64,000 bases of DNA from Prevotella sp. UBA4330 (GTDB taxonomy: Bacteria; Bacteroidota; Bacteroidia; Bacteroidales; Bacteroidaceae). A program made the position numbers and the translations under genes. The stretch lies in assembly GCA_002394385.1 (NCBI GenBank), contig DGTS01000002.1, positions 36,415 through 100,414 of the forward strand, in the 5' to 3' direction. Each line of letters starts with the position of its first letter. Positions within the stretch are counted from its first letter, which is position 1. Of this stretch, positions 35,383 through 44,421 are shown one piece after another. The notes beneath the pieces were generated by a model, which saw only the letters and a list, made by a program, of their open reading frames with translations, was not told the origin of the DNA and ran no database searches.

Positions 35383-37050
35383 ATGCTGAAACAACTATAC
35401 ATCAAGAATTTCACGCTTATCGACGAACTCGACATGACGTTCCGCCCGGGGTTCTCGGTCATTACCGGAGAGACGGGAGCAGGAAAAAGCATCATTCTCG
35501 GTGCTATAGCGCTGCTGCTTGGGCAACGTGCCGACTCGAAACAGATAAAAGCGGACGCCGATAGATGTGTCATAGAAGCGCATTTCGACCTCAGCCATTA
35601 CGACTTACTGCCTTTCTTCAAGGAAAACGACATCGACTACGATGCCGAAGACTGCATCTTGCGGCGCGAACTGACTGCTGCAGGCAAGAGCCGTGCGTTC
35701 ATCAACGACACGCCAGTGGCTCTCACTTCCATCAAACAACTGGGACAGGCTCTGCTCGACATTCACAGTCAGCACCAGAATCTGATGCTGCGCGAGGAGG
35801 ACTTCCAACTCAGCGTGGTGGACATCATTGCCAAAGACGGTAAGACACTCGCCGAGTATCAGTCCACTTACAACGATTATACCGCCGCGAAGAAGCGCCT
35901 TGAGCAAATGCAGAACGACATAGAGCGCAATGCGGAGAACGAGGACTTCATGCGCTTCCAACTGAACGAACTGCGCGAGGCTAATCTCAGCGAGGGCTCG
36001 CAGGAAGAACTGGAGCAGGAGAGCGAGACACTGAGTCATGTGGAAGACATCAAGGAGGCGCTGTTCACGGCAGAGTCGCTCGTCGGAGGCGACGCCGACC
36101 GCACTGTGGTGGAGAGCATCAAGGAGGCGAGCCGCGCACTTGCTGGCATCGCAGGTGTATATGCCGATGCCGCCGAACTTGCCGAACGGCTCGACAGTTG
36201 TGCCATAGAACTGAAGGACATTGCTCAAGACTTAGGTCAGAAAGCCGAGGATGTGGAGTTCGACCCGCAGCGTCTTGAGACCATCAACAGCCAACTCGAC
36301 ACCATCTACTCTCTGCAGAAGAAACATCGTGTTGCCACCGTCGAGGAACTCATCGCGATTGAAAACAGTCTCGCAGAGCAACTCTCCCACATAGAGAACG
36401 GCGACGAGGAACTGCAGCAACTTACGGCAGAGGTGGAGCGACTGCACACGAAGTGCATCGACAAGGCTGCTGCCCTCACCAAGCAACGCCGCAAGGCTGC
36501 CACGGCAATAGAGAAGGAGATGAAGGAACGGCTGGTGCCTTTAGGCATCCCTAAGGTGCGCTTCAGTATCGCCATAGACGATAAACCACTATCTACAAGC
36601 GGGGCCGACAAGGTGTCGTTCCTCTTCAGTGCCAACACAAGCACCGAGATGAGGCCTGTCAGCGAGATTGCATCGGGCGGCGAGATAGCGCGCGTCATGC
36701 TTTCTATAAAGGCAATGATAAGCGGGGCGGTGAAACTGCCCACCATCATTTTCGACGAGATAGACACTGGCGTCAGCGGCAAGATAGCCGAGCAGATGGG
36801 CATGATAATGCAGGAGATGGCGGCAGGCAACCGTCAGGTAATCAGCATCACCCACCTGCCGCAGATAGCAGCGCGCGGCACCACCCACTATAAGGTGTAT
36901 AAGGAAGAGACCGAGAAGGGCACCGTCTCCACAATGACCATGCTCACCGATGACGAGCGGGTGCAGGAGATAGCGCAGATGCTGAGCGGCTCCGACATCA
37001 CCGAGGCGGCCATCAGCAACGCCAGGGTGCTGCTGGGTAATAACAAATGA
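35383..37050 (+). CDS. recN: DNA repair protein RecN
   Basis: A 555-residue SMC-like protein with Walker A GETGAGKS near residue 29, a long central coiled coil (about 155-360) and the C-terminal ABC signature IASGGEIARVML followed by Walker B PTIIFDEIDTGVSG. RecN acts at double-strand breaks, promoting end cohesion and recombination. Length and motifs are complete. It begins 3 bases after the DUF4835 stop. Confidence 0.97.
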   Translation: MLKQLYIKNFTLIDELDMTFRPGFSVITGETGAGKSIILGAIALLLGQRADSKQIKADADRCVIEAHFDLSHYDLLPFFKENDIDYDAEDCILRRELTAAGKSRAFINDTPVALTSIKQLGQALLDIHSQHQNLMLREEDFQLSVVDIIAKDGKTLAEYQSTYNDYTAAKKRLEQMQNDIERNAENEDFMRFQLNELREANLSEGSQEELEQESETLSHVEDIKEALFTAESLVGGDADRTVVESIKEASRALAGIAGVYADAAELAERLDSCAIELKDIAQDLGQKAEDVEFDPQRLETINSQLDTIYSLQKKHRVATVEELIAIENSLAEQLSHIENGDEELQQLTAEVERLHTKCIDKAAALTKQRRKAATAIEKEMKERLVPLGIPKVRFSIAIDDKPLSTSGADKVSFLFSANTSTEMRPVSEIASGGEIARVMLSIKAMISGAVKLPTIIFDEIDTGVSGKIAEQMGMIMQEMAAGNRQVISITHLPQIAARGTTHYKVYKEETEKGTVSTMTMLTDDERVQEIAQMLSGSDITEAAISNARVLLGNNK

Positions 37051-37089
37051 GATAAAAAGATTTCGGGAAACCCCATAACAAGAAGAACA

Positions 37090-38757
37090 ATGAAAGTAAA
37101 AAGGATATGCGCAATGATAGCGATGGCACTGATGCCATTGCTCGCAACAGCACAGCCGGCAGCAGTCAAGAATGCTGGGAAGGCAGTGTTCACACTCACC
37201 ACATTCAAGGCCGACGGCTCGCTGCTCGCCTCGTCACACGGTGTTTTCGTGGGGAAGAACGGTGAGGCGATAAGCCAGTTGAAGCCTTTCGAAGGCGCGG
37301 CAAGTGCTGTCGTGATAGACAATAGCGGCAAGAAGATGAACGTGGTGAGGATACTCGGTGCCAACGACATCTACGACGTGGTGAAGTTCCGCGTTGATGG
37401 CAAGACCACTCCTGCCTCTCTCGCCTCGCGACAAGAGCAGGCGGGAGCGAAAGTGTGGGTGGTGGGCTATGCCAAAGGGTCGGCAGTGCCCGAGGAGAAC
37501 AGCGTGAAGAGCGTGGAGACGTTCAACACCTCCTATCCTTATTATATATTGTCGCAGACGGCACCTGAGGCAAACGCATCATGTCCACTCGTAAACAGCG
37601 CGGGAGAAGTGCTCGCACTGGTTCAGCCGTCGCTGGCATCGAGCGAGACGCATGCCACGAGTGCGCAGTTTGCCAACAGTCTTACGGTCAGCGGACTGTC
37701 GCAGAACGACCCTGTGTTGCGCCGCATAGGCATCACCGCAGCACTGCCTCAAGACTATCAGCAGGCACAGATTGCGCTGGTCATGGCTCCGCAGGTGCTC
37801 GACGAGAAGAAATATGACGAACTGGTGGAGGACTTCATTGAGCAGTTCCCTAACTATACCGACGGCTATCAGGCGCGTGCCGAGCGCGAGGTGGAGAAAC
37901 GTATGTTCGCAGAGGCAGACAGGGACATGCAGACGGTGATAAGCAAGGCCAAGAACAAGGCTGACGCCCACTTCTCTTACGCTCGTCTCATCTATAGCAA
38001 AGAACTGAGAATGCACGATGTGCCATACGCACAGTGGAGTTACGGCAAGGTGGCGGAGGAGGCGCAAAAGGCTTACGACATAGACCCTCAGCCGCTGTAT
38101 CAGCACCTTCTGTATCAGGCTCTTTATGCGCAGGACAAGTATCAAGAGGCATACGACGGCTTTATGTCGCTCACAAAGACCAATTTCCGCAACCCCGAAC
38201 TATTCTATGAGGCTGCGCTCAGCAAGAAGCAGATGGGTGCGAATACCGATGAGGTGCTGGCGCTCATAGACAGTGCTGTGGTGAACACCGACACCTTGCG
38301 CTTTAACGAGGCGGCGCCTTTCTTTATGGCTCGCGGCGACATTGAGAGGGAGGCGGGTCGCTACCGTGACGCGGTGTTCGACTATGCTCGTGTGGAACTT
38401 TTGATGCAGGGCAGGATGGGTGCGGACTTCTATTATATGCGCGAGCAGGTGGAGATTAAGGCGAAACTGTTCCAGCAGGCTGTATCGGACATTAACCGCG
38501 CCATTGCGCTTGACTCACAGGAGCCGCTCTACTATGCCGAGAAGGCTTCGCTGCTGTTGCGTGTGAACAAGAAGGAGGATGCTCTCGACGCTGCTCGCCA
38601 GTGTGTGGGCATTGCTCCTGAATATGCCGATGGGCATCTGGTTCTGGGCATGGCTCTTGTGCAGACTGACCAGAAGGCTGAGGGGTTGCAGCACTTGCAA
38701 AGGGCGAGGGAACTGGGCAGCGCCCAGGCGGAGGAACTCATAGCCAAGTATCAGTAA
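37090..38757 (+). CDS. Secreted degenerate trypsin-like/TPR protein
   Basis: The 555-residue protein has a signal peptide (about 1-21) and an N-terminal two-barrel fold like HtrA proteases (about 25-210, with SSHGVFVGKNGEAIS and CPLVNSAGEVLALV), then tetratricopeptide repeats (about 250-550). At the place of the usual GNSGGP loop it reads ANASCP, so the catalytic serine position is occupied by alanine and the protease is probably inactive. I infer a periplasmic scaffold or sensor. It follows recN by 39 bases and ends before a bidirectional terminator. Confidence 0.75.
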   Translation: MKVKRICAMIAMALMPLLATAQPAAVKNAGKAVFTLTTFKADGSLLASSHGVFVGKNGEAISQLKPFEGAASAVVIDNSGKKMNVVRILGANDIYDVVKFRVDGKTTPASLASRQEQAGAKVWVVGYAKGSAVPEENSVKSVETFNTSYPYYILSQTAPEANASCPLVNSAGEVLALVQPSLASSETHATSAQFANSLTVSGLSQNDPVLRRIGITAALPQDYQQAQIALVMAPQVLDEKKYDELVEDFIEQFPNYTDGYQARAEREVEKRMFAEADRDMQTVISKAKNKADAHFSYARLIYSKELRMHDVPYAQWSYGKVAEEAQKAYDIDPQPLYQHLLYQALYAQDKYQEAYDGFMSLTKTNFRNPELFYEAALSKKQMGANTDEVLALIDSAVVNTDTLRFNEAAPFFMARGDIEREAGRYRDAVFDYARVELLMQGRMGADFYYMREQVEIKAKLFQQAVSDINRAIALDSQEPLYYAEKASLLLRVNKKEDALDAARQCVGIAPEYADGHLVLGMALVQTDQKAEGLQHLQRARELGSAQAEELIAKYQ

Positions 38758-38827
38758 CGAGGGTGTTCAGCGCTGGGGGCTCGGGGTGCAGGAATAGTGA
38801 GGACGGGTTATGGTTACCATTTTATTA

Positions 38828-38870
38828 CTCCCCCGTAGTCAAGCGGAAAAGCCGAGCGACTACGGGGGAG
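38828..38870. terminator. Bidirectional terminator between convergent genes
   Basis: CTCCCCCGTAGTC (38828-38840) pairs perfectly with GACTACGGGGGAG (38858-38870). A T-rich stretch follows on the plus strand and an A/T stretch on the other side, between the TPR gene and the ACT gene. Confidence 0.75.
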
Positions 38871-38919
38871 AATTTTGTTACTCTTCCCGGGTTATGAGGT
38901 GTGTTTTGTTTTGTGGGTT

Positions 38920-39345
38920 TTACAGTTTGTAGAGGTCGTTGGCAGCCATCAGTTCGACCTTTTTCTCGGCGAGCACGCGTTCGCATGCCTCGAGGTCGGT
39001 GGGTCGTATGACGACATGTGCGACGTCGCCGTTGGCGAAGGAGTACATGTACTCGATGAAGATGCCGTTGTCTGACAGGTGTTTGAGCACCTTGGCAAGT
39101 GAGCCGCTGGTGTTGGGGCATACGAAACCGATGACATCGGTGATTTTGACTGTGAAGTGGGCTGCCTTGAGTTCTCGGTATGCCTTGTCGGGGTCGCTGA
39201 CGACGCATCGGAGTATTCCGAAGTCGCTGTTGTCGGCGATGCTCATGGCAGAGAGGTTGATGTCGGCTTTGCCGAGCACCTGGGTCACCTCGGTTAGTCT
39301 TCCTGACTTGTTTTCAAGGAATATGGATAATTGTTTTGCTAACAT
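38920..39345 (-). CDS. ACT-domain protein
   Basis: This 141-residue cytoplasmic protein consists of two ACT domains in tandem (about 1-70 and 72-141), beginning MLAKQLSIFLENKSGRLTEV and later VIGFVCPNTSGSLAKVLKHL. ACT domains bind amino acids or related acids. In Bacteroidetes and archaea this protein is regularly encoded next to phenylacetate-CoA ligase, as here, and may regulate aromatic amino acid breakdown or synthesis. It lies 78 bases downstream of the ligase gene on the same strand, across a short low-complexity repeat. Confidence 0.88.
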   Translation of the reverse strand: MLAKQLSIFLENKSGRLTEVTQVLGKADINLSAMSIADNSDFGILRCVVSDPDKAYRELKAAHFTVKITDVIGFVCPNTSGSLAKVLKHLSDNGIFIEYMYSFANGDVAHVVIRPTDLEACERVLAEKKVELMAANDLYKL

Positions 39346-39423
39346 ATTTTGTGAGTTAGGAGTTAGGAGTTTGTGAGTTTAAAGTTTAAAGTTTCAAGTT
39401 CAAAGTTTGGGGGTTTAGGACTT

Positions 39424-40722
39424 TTATAACTTTCTGTTGTCAAACACTCGGCGTGCCTTGCCTGTAGAGCGCTGGATGCTTTTCGGCTCTACGAGTTTGA
39501 CCTTGAAGCCGAGTCCTATGACGCTGCGCAGTTCTGCCTCGAGTTTCTTCTGCAGTCCTACGAGTTGTGCCATCTCGTCGGTGAAATATTCTTCTTTTAC
39601 CTCTACCTTGAGTTCGGATGTGTCGGTGTTGTTGACGCGATCGACGGTGAGGATGAAGTGTGGCTCGAACTCGGGGAGGCTGAGTATGACGGCCTCTATC
39701 TGTGAGGGGAAGACGTTGACTCCTCGTATGATGAGCATGTCGTCGCATCGGCCGAGTATGCGGTCCATGCGCACGAGTGTGCGTCCACACTGGCACTTCT
39801 CGTAGTGGAGTGCGGTGAGGTCGTGTGTGCGGTAGCGCAGCAGTGGCATTCCCTCTTTGGTGAGGTGTGTGAATGTGAGTTCGCCCAGTGTGCCTTCGGG
39901 CAGTGGCTCGCCGGTGTTGGGGTCGAGTATCTCGGGGTAGAAATAGTCTTCGCTGAGGTGTGTGCCGCACTGGTGCTCGCACTCGTACCCCACGCCGGGA
40001 CCTGCTATCTCGGAGAGTCCGTAGATGTCGTAGGCCTTGATGCCTAGTGTTGCCTCCAGTTTCTGGCGCATCTCCTCGGTCCACGGCTCGGCGCCGAAGG
40101 CACCTATCTTGAGTTTGAACTCGTCGCGGGGCCACTCACACTCGTTCATTGCCTCGCCGATGAACATGGCGTAGGACGGTGTGCAGCAGAGGACTGATGC
40201 TCCGAAGTCGTGCATCAGTGTTATCTGCTTCTGTGTGTTGCCGGACGACATGGGTATTACACTGGCGCCGATGTTTGTGGCTCCGTCGTGTGCTCCCAGT
40301 CCGCCTGTGAACAGTCCGTAGCCGTATGACACCTGGAATATGTCGTTCTTTGTTGCTCCGTATGCTGTGAATGCTCTTGATATGCTCTCGGCCCACATGG
40401 CGAGGTCCTTGCGTGTGTAGAGCACCACCACGGGTTTTCCCGTCGTTCCCGACGAGGCGTGTATGCGTACTATCTGACTCATTGGAACGGCAGCCAGACC
40501 GAAGGGGTAGTTGTCTCTAAGGTCGAGTTTGTTCGTGAAAGGCAGTTTCACGATGTCGTCGATGTCCTTGATGTCGCCTGGTTCGATGCCCAGTTCTTGA
40601 AATTTCTTGCGATAGAATGGTGTGTTGTGATAGACATAGTCTGCCATTTTCCGCAGTCTGATGCTCTGCATTTCGCGCAGTTGCTCGCGGTCCATGCACT
40701 CAATACTTGGATTCCAAATCAT
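39424..40722 (-). CDS. Phenylacetate-CoA ligase
   Basis: The 432-residue enzyme is of PaaK type: ATP- and AMP-binding motif SSGTTGKPVVVLY (about residues 91-103), the GGLGAHDGATNIGASVIP segment, YGLSEIAGPGVG and the C-terminal TGKARRVFDNRKL with the usual catalytic lysine. It activates phenylacetate or another aryl acid to its CoA thioester. In anaerobic Bacteroidales it often works with 2-oxoacid:ferredoxin oxidoreductases in aromatic amino acid metabolism; no such partner is in the window. A promoter is present at 40766-40797, and the ACT gene follows. Confidence 0.92.
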   Translation of the reverse strand: MIWNPSIECMDREQLREMQSIRLRKMADYVYHNTPFYRKKFQELGIEPGDIKDIDDIVKLPFTNKLDLRDNYPFGLAAVPMSQIVRIHASSGTTGKPVVVLYTRKDLAMWAESISRAFTAYGATKNDIFQVSYGYGLFTGGLGAHDGATNIGASVIPMSSGNTQKQITLMHDFGASVLCCTPSYAMFIGEAMNECEWPRDEFKLKIGAFGAEPWTEEMRQKLEATLGIKAYDIYGLSEIAGPGVGYECEHQCGTHLSEDYFYPEILDPNTGEPLPEGTLGELTFTHLTKEGMPLLRYRTHDLTALHYEKCQCGRTLVRMDRILGRCDDMLIIRGVNVFPSQIEAVILSLPEFEPHFILTVDRVNNTDTSELKVEVKEEYFTDEMAQLVGLQKKLEAELRSVIGLGFKVKLVEPKSIQRSTGKARRVFDNRKL

Positions 40723-40765
40723 CTTTTGTAATGCTCTTTTGTAACTAAATTCGCGTTTTGGCTTA

Positions 40766-40797
40766 CAAAAGTAAACGTTTAGAGTCTTTTCTGCAAG
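40766..40797 (-). promoter_or_regulatory. Promoter of the phenylacetate-CoA ligase gene
   Basis: On the minus strand CTTG (40797-40794) and TACTTTTG (40773-40766) are 20 bases apart, close to consensus, 43 bases before the ATG. Confidence 0.5.
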
Positions 40798-40822
40798 AAT
40801 TTGTAAACTATTTAACAGTTTT

Positions 40823-41944
40823 TTACTGATAATTCCTTATTCTCACGTCAATGCCACTGTCCTTCAGCATGTCGGGGAGGTCGCTAACCTTGGTGTCGCC
40901 ATAGTGATAGGGGAAGAGTATTTTCGGCTTGATGGTCTTTGCCGAGCGCACCAGTTGTTCGGGAGTCATGGTGTATGGCTGGTTGCATGGCAGGAACGCC
41001 ACGTCGATGTTTTTCACCTGTGCCATCTCGTCGATGTCCTCGGTGTCGCCGGCAAGATAGATGCGCTTGCCGTTGATGGTCAGGATATATCCGTTGTCGC
41101 GGCCTTTGGGATGGAATTTCTCGCGTCCCGCCGTGTTGTTGTATGCCGGCACAGCCTCCACGTTGATGCCGTCGTCGAGAGTGTTCTTGTCGCCGTTCTT
41201 CATTGCTATGCCCCTGCCGAGCATGTCGGCGCACCTCTTGTTCAGCACCACCACCGTGCCCTCCTTGCTCAGAGCCTCTATGGCTGCGGCGTCGTAGTGG
41301 TCGCCGTGCTCGTGAGTGATGAAGATATAGTCGGCCTTCGGCATTTTTGAGTAGTCGGCGCTCCAGTTTCCGAGTCGTGTCACGGGGTCGATGTAGATGT
41401 TCTTGCCGCCCATTTCGATGCGCACTGAGGCGTGCTTGATGCAGTGGAACACTATGGTGCCGTTGTTTGTCTCAATGCGGTCGGTTTCCATGCCAAACTC
41501 GTCTTTGGTGGTTTGTGAGTTTGTGAGTTTATGAGTTTGTGAGTTTATGAGTTTAGGGGTTTGGTGGTGGCTCTTGCTCCATGCTGTGAATCCGCCGGTG
41601 AGGTTGACCACCGTCTTGAATCCCTTCTCCGTGAGTATCGTGGCGGCGTTTGCCGACCGCCGTCCGCTGCGGCAGAACACTGCCACGGGGCGTTCCTTGT
41701 CGAGCATTTTCTCGGCACGCTGGGCGAAGTCGTTCTGCTTCACGTCGATGAGCACTGCTCCGGGTATGGTGCCCTGTGCGTTCTCCTCTGCTGTGCGCAC
41801 GTCCACGAGTTGCAGTCCCTTGTCTTTGTTCTCTGCTATATATGCGTCGAACTCCTGCACATTGAGGTCTTTGTATGCCTTCTGGCTGCATGCTGTGCCG
41901 CTGATGCACAGTCCTGCCAATAGTAGTTTTATAAATCTGTTCAT
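40823..41944 (-). CDS. Rhodanese-metallo-beta-lactamase-fold fusion lipoprotein
   Basis: I use the ATG at 41944, which starts a lipoprotein signal (MNRFIKLLLAGLCISGTACS); an upstream in-frame ATG at 42007 would add 21 unlikely residues. The 373-residue protein has a rhodanese domain (about 25-125, active-site Cys in VAVFCRSGRRSAN) and an UlaG-like metal-dependent hydrolase domain (about 165-373, with ITHEHGDHYD, LAGDTED and FPYHYGD). The linker between them (PKLINSQTHKLTNSQTTK) is encoded by a tandem repeat of AACTCATAA/AACTCACAA type, the sort otherwise found between genes. The second domain has its own natural start at GMETDRIE. This looks like two neighbouring genes joined through repeat DNA. 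Confidence 0.82.
   Translation of the reverse strand: MNRFIKLLLAGLCISGTACSQKAYKDLNVQEFDAYIAENKDKGLQLVDVRTAEENAQGTIPGAVLIDVKQNDFAQRAEKMLDKERPVAVFCRSGRRSANAATILTEKGFKTVVNLTGGFTAWSKSHHQTPKLINSQTHKLTNSQTTKDEFGMETDRIETNNGTIVFHCIKHASVRIEMGGKNIYIDPVTRLGNWSADYSKMPKADYIFITHEHGDHYDAAAIEALSKEGTVVVLNKRCADMLGRGIAMKNGDKNTLDDGINVEAVPAYNNTAGREKFHPKGRDNGYILTINGKRIYLAGDTEDIDEMAQVKNIDVAFLPCNQPYTMTPEQLVRSAKTIKPKILFPYHYGDTKVSDLPDMLKDSGIDVRIRNYQ
41512..41566. repeat. In-frame tandem repeat forming a protein linker
   Basis: Plus-strand words GTGAGTTTATGAGTTTGTGA repeat with a period of about 10-11 bases. On the coding strand this gives the linker residues KLINSQTHKLTNSQT. The same kind of word repeat is intergenic elsewhere, for example at 39346-39423. 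Confidence 0.75.
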
Positions 41945-42115
41945 GGTTGCGGTGATATGTTTTATGATTATTGTCGGGTGTCTATAGAATAATGTGTGTC
42001 CTCTCACGGCAGCAAAGATAATGAATTATATGTTAACAACCATCCTCTTACACAATCTTTAACTACTTTTCTATGCTTCGGTCGCCCCCATTGTGTCCGT
42101 TGCCGACGGCATGCG

Positions 42116-42181
42116 GAAAAGTAAAATAGGCTATTTTACTGACCAATATAGCCTATTTTGGTCGGTAATATAGCCTATTTT
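42116..42181 (-). repeat. Three-unit tandem array, exact 22-bp period, after the gene stopping at 42185
   Basis: On the minus strand AAAATAG starts at 42181, 42159 and 42137, a strict 22-base spacing. The first unit begins 3 bases after the TAA at 42187-42185. The last unit is identical over 22 bases to the last unit of the array at 2834-2943. Both arrays read in the sense of the preceding gene. The rest of the 42008-42184 gap carries only a possible TATCTTTG box (42020-42013) for the gene at 41944. Confidence 0.85.
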
Positions 42182-42184
42182 ACT

Positions 42185-44185
42185 TTATCGTCTCTGATTT
42201 GTTGTTATCGAAGTACGGCCTTTGTCGCGGCTAAGTGATAGCGTTCGGATGGTGCCGTCGGTGTCTTTGATTTGTAAGGTACAGTTGTTGTGCTGTCGTG
42301 TGAATGTGGTGTGGCGGGCAAGCCGTGCCGTCTGCTTGCTGCTTACGTCTGTGAAATATGCTGCTGCTTGCGTGTCGCTGGTGCTGATGACGCAGGTGTT
42401 GATGGAGTTTACGATGCCTTTGTGCTCTACTTTGAACGTTGGCGACGTCTGGCCTGCTGTCACTATGCCTATGCTGTTGCTGATGTTCGCCCACCGTTTG
42501 CCCTCGGTAACAGACATCTTGCGTCCTGCCCGTTCCGTGAAAGGGTCGTCGGCAAGGGCAAGGAACACGGGTCTGCCAATCACCATGACGGCATTTCCTG
42601 GCGTTGCCCAGATGCAGAACGGCTCGCCGTCGGCAGTTCCCACCACCGTCCAACTGCCGTCATCGTACGCTTTCATTTCTGTAATCTGAGGCATCGAGGC
42701 AGGTGTGCCGATGAAGTTTCCGCCGAAGCCCTCTTTATACGGTATGGCTATCTTGCATTCCCCGGCGGTGTTTGGCACTATCACGGCCGAGCAGTTATGC
42801 AGTCCCTTGCTTGCAGAGAAACATGCGAAACGACTCTTTGTCATGCCGCGCACTATCTGCTGACTGCCGAAATATACTCCCTTGCGGTGCCGCAGGCAGA
42901 AATCGTCCCATGTCGAGGACTTCAGCGAGGTGGTGGGGAAGAGGCGGTGCATAAGCAGTGTGGTGAGCACGCGGTGGGCGGTGACTCCCATTCGGCGCGG
43001 TCCGATGTCGGCATTGAGCATATAGGAGCCGTCGGCTGTTGTCTGCTGACGGCATAGCAGTTGTTCCAGACAGCGGCGTTCCAGCATCAGGGCATCGGCG
43101 TTGTGCGTCATCGTTGTCATAGCGGCATAGGCAGGCAGTTGGTCGTAGAGGAACATGCTCCAGTCGTTGCCGTTGGGCATTGCCAGTTCGCCGTCGGCGA
43201 GGGCGAGCCACGCGAGCACGTTGTCCCACACCTCTTGCCAGTGCCATGTCAGGCAGTTGTCGGGTGATGACTGGTAGGTGCTGGGTGCCAAAAGGCGCAT
43301 GACGACAATGCTTTCTGCAAGTTCCTGCATCACGACGTTCTGATAACTGGTGTGGAAATAGTTGTGATTTTGCAGTGTGTAGTCATCGTATAGGTTCGCT
43401 CCCGCGAAAAGTTCTGGTACGCGTAGGCTGTCGCTGGCAACGGTGTAGCAGTTGAGAGAGTAGCGCATGAGAGCATTTTGCAGTGAGTCGGCACAGATGC
43501 CAGTGCCACCAAAAGCCAGTGCTGTGGCGAGCAAGTTGCTGTCCCATCCGTTTTCTTCTGCCTTGGTGTCGCCTTCAAATCCTGTAGGCACCTCTCTGCC
43601 GAGAAGAAACAGTGCCTCAGAGCGCAGCAGTCGGGCGAGAGCCTCGCGGTCGAGGTCGCTGCCTCCCTGCCACTGGCATGCGAAGTGCCATGCCATGGCA
43701 ACGCTCATTGCCCACAGACTGCTCTCCCATTGCTGGGCGTTGGGGGCGCTTCCCCAGTGTTTGCCATCGGTGCAAACAGCGGTGGCATTGGCGCGATGGG
43801 TGCTGAGAGCATAGTGAAGCGAGCGGACTGCCATCTGCTTCAGCCTTTCTATGCTGATGTCCGCAGGCAATGTAGCCCTGCCCTGCAGAGCCTCGGAAGC
43901 AACGAAGGCTGTGACCATGGCGATATCCGCATTGGTGCGCACACCGTCCTCGTTGCTCTCGCCAGCGCAAATGGCACGGAAGAAGCCTATGCTGTCGCCG
44001 AGAGAATTGACCCCTGCCTCGCTATAGATGCTCGTGGCATAGTGCATGAAGGCAGTGAGCGACTCCATGCAACCGCGCTCAACGGCCCTGTCGTCGCTAT
44101 CGTCGGCAAACGACAACAGCGGCACGGCGGTGAACAACAGTGCCCACAGCATCTTTCTCGATAGAGCAATGGCGGAAGCAAACAT
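42185..44185 (-). CDS. Large secreted protein with toroid-like helical region, unknown function
   Basis: I choose the ATG at 44185; a longer frame would run into the tRNA-Ala gene. An alternative ATG at 44152 opens directly on the signal peptide (MLWALLFTAVPLLSFA). The roughly 667-residue protein has helix-rich pairs with aromatic residues over about 30-400 (for example NGWDSNLLATALAFGG and NHNYFHTSYQN), suggesting an (alpha/alpha) toroid as in polysaccharide lyases and some hydrolases. A beta-rich C-terminal region follows. No family can be assigned by eye, so a polysaccharide-degrading role is a guess. Its 3' end carries the same 22-bp array as the GH9 gene. Confidence 0.7.
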   Translation of the reverse strand: MFASAIALSRKMLWALLFTAVPLLSFADDSDDRAVERGCMESLTAFMHYATSIYSEAGVNSLGDSIGFFRAICAGESNEDGVRTNADIAMVTAFVASEALQGRATLPADISIERLKQMAVRSLHYALSTHRANATAVCTDGKHWGSAPNAQQWESSLWAMSVAMAWHFACQWQGGSDLDREALARLLRSEALFLLGREVPTGFEGDTKAEENGWDSNLLATALAFGGTGICADSLQNALMRYSLNCYTVASDSLRVPELFAGANLYDDYTLQNHNYFHTSYQNVVMQELAESIVVMRLLAPSTYQSSPDNCLTWHWQEVWDNVLAWLALADGELAMPNGNDWSMFLYDQLPAYAAMTTMTHNADALMLERRCLEQLLCRQQTTADGSYMLNADIGPRRMGVTAHRVLTTLLMHRLFPTTSLKSSTWDDFCLRHRKGVYFGSQQIVRGMTKSRFACFSASKGLHNCSAVIVPNTAGECKIAIPYKEGFGGNFIGTPASMPQITEMKAYDDGSWTVVGTADGEPFCIWATPGNAVMVIGRPVFLALADDPFTERAGRKMSVTEGKRWANISNSIGIVTAGQTSPTFKVEHKGIVNSINTCVISTSDTQAAAYFTDVSSKQTARLARHTTFTRQHNNCTLQIKDTDGTIRTLSLSRDKGRTSITTNQRR

Positions 44186-44212
44186 AGTGTTTAGTAGTCG
44201 TCTAAAGAAAAA

Positions 44213-44231
44213 ATCACGCCCGTGGCGTGAT
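44213..44231 (-). terminator. Terminator after tRNA-Ala
   Basis: On the minus strand ATCACGCC and GGCGTGAT form a perfect 8-bp stem with a 3-base loop, followed by TTTTTTC, 4 bases after the tRNA end. Confidence 0.75.
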
Positions 44232-44235
44232 AGGG

Positions 44236-44309
44236 TGGAGCATACAGGACTCGAACCTGCCACCTTTTGACTGCCAGTCAAACGCTCTAGCCAGATGAGC
44301 TAATGCCCC
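44236..44309 (-). tRNA. tRNA-Ala (GGC)
   Basis: Complete cloverleaf: acceptor GGGGCAT/ATGCTCC with the G3-U70 pair that marks alanine tRNAs, anticodon stem TTTGA/TCAAA with loop CTGGCAG giving anticodon GGC, and T-loop TTCGAGT. CCA is not encoded. Confidence 0.93.
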
Positions 44310-44326
44310 GTGGAGAAATGTGTTTG

Positions 44327-44358
44327 CAAATATAATACTTTTGATTTAAAGTAACAAA
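44327..44358 (-). promoter_or_regulatory. Promoter of tRNA-Ala
   Basis: On the minus strand TTTG (44358-44355) and TATATTTG (44334-44327) are 20 bases apart, a full consensus match. Confidence 0.65.
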
Positions 44359-44383
44359 GAAAAACGAAAAAAATGACAAAATA

Positions 44384-44415
44384 ATTGCTTGTTATGAAAA
44401 AAAACACTAACTTTG
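44384..44415 (+). promoter_or_regulatory. Promoter of the greA leader RNA
   Basis: ATTG (44384-44387) and TAACTTTG (44408-44415) are 20 bases apart, pointing toward greA 222 bases downstream. Confidence 0.5.
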
Positions 44416-44421
44416 CCCCTG

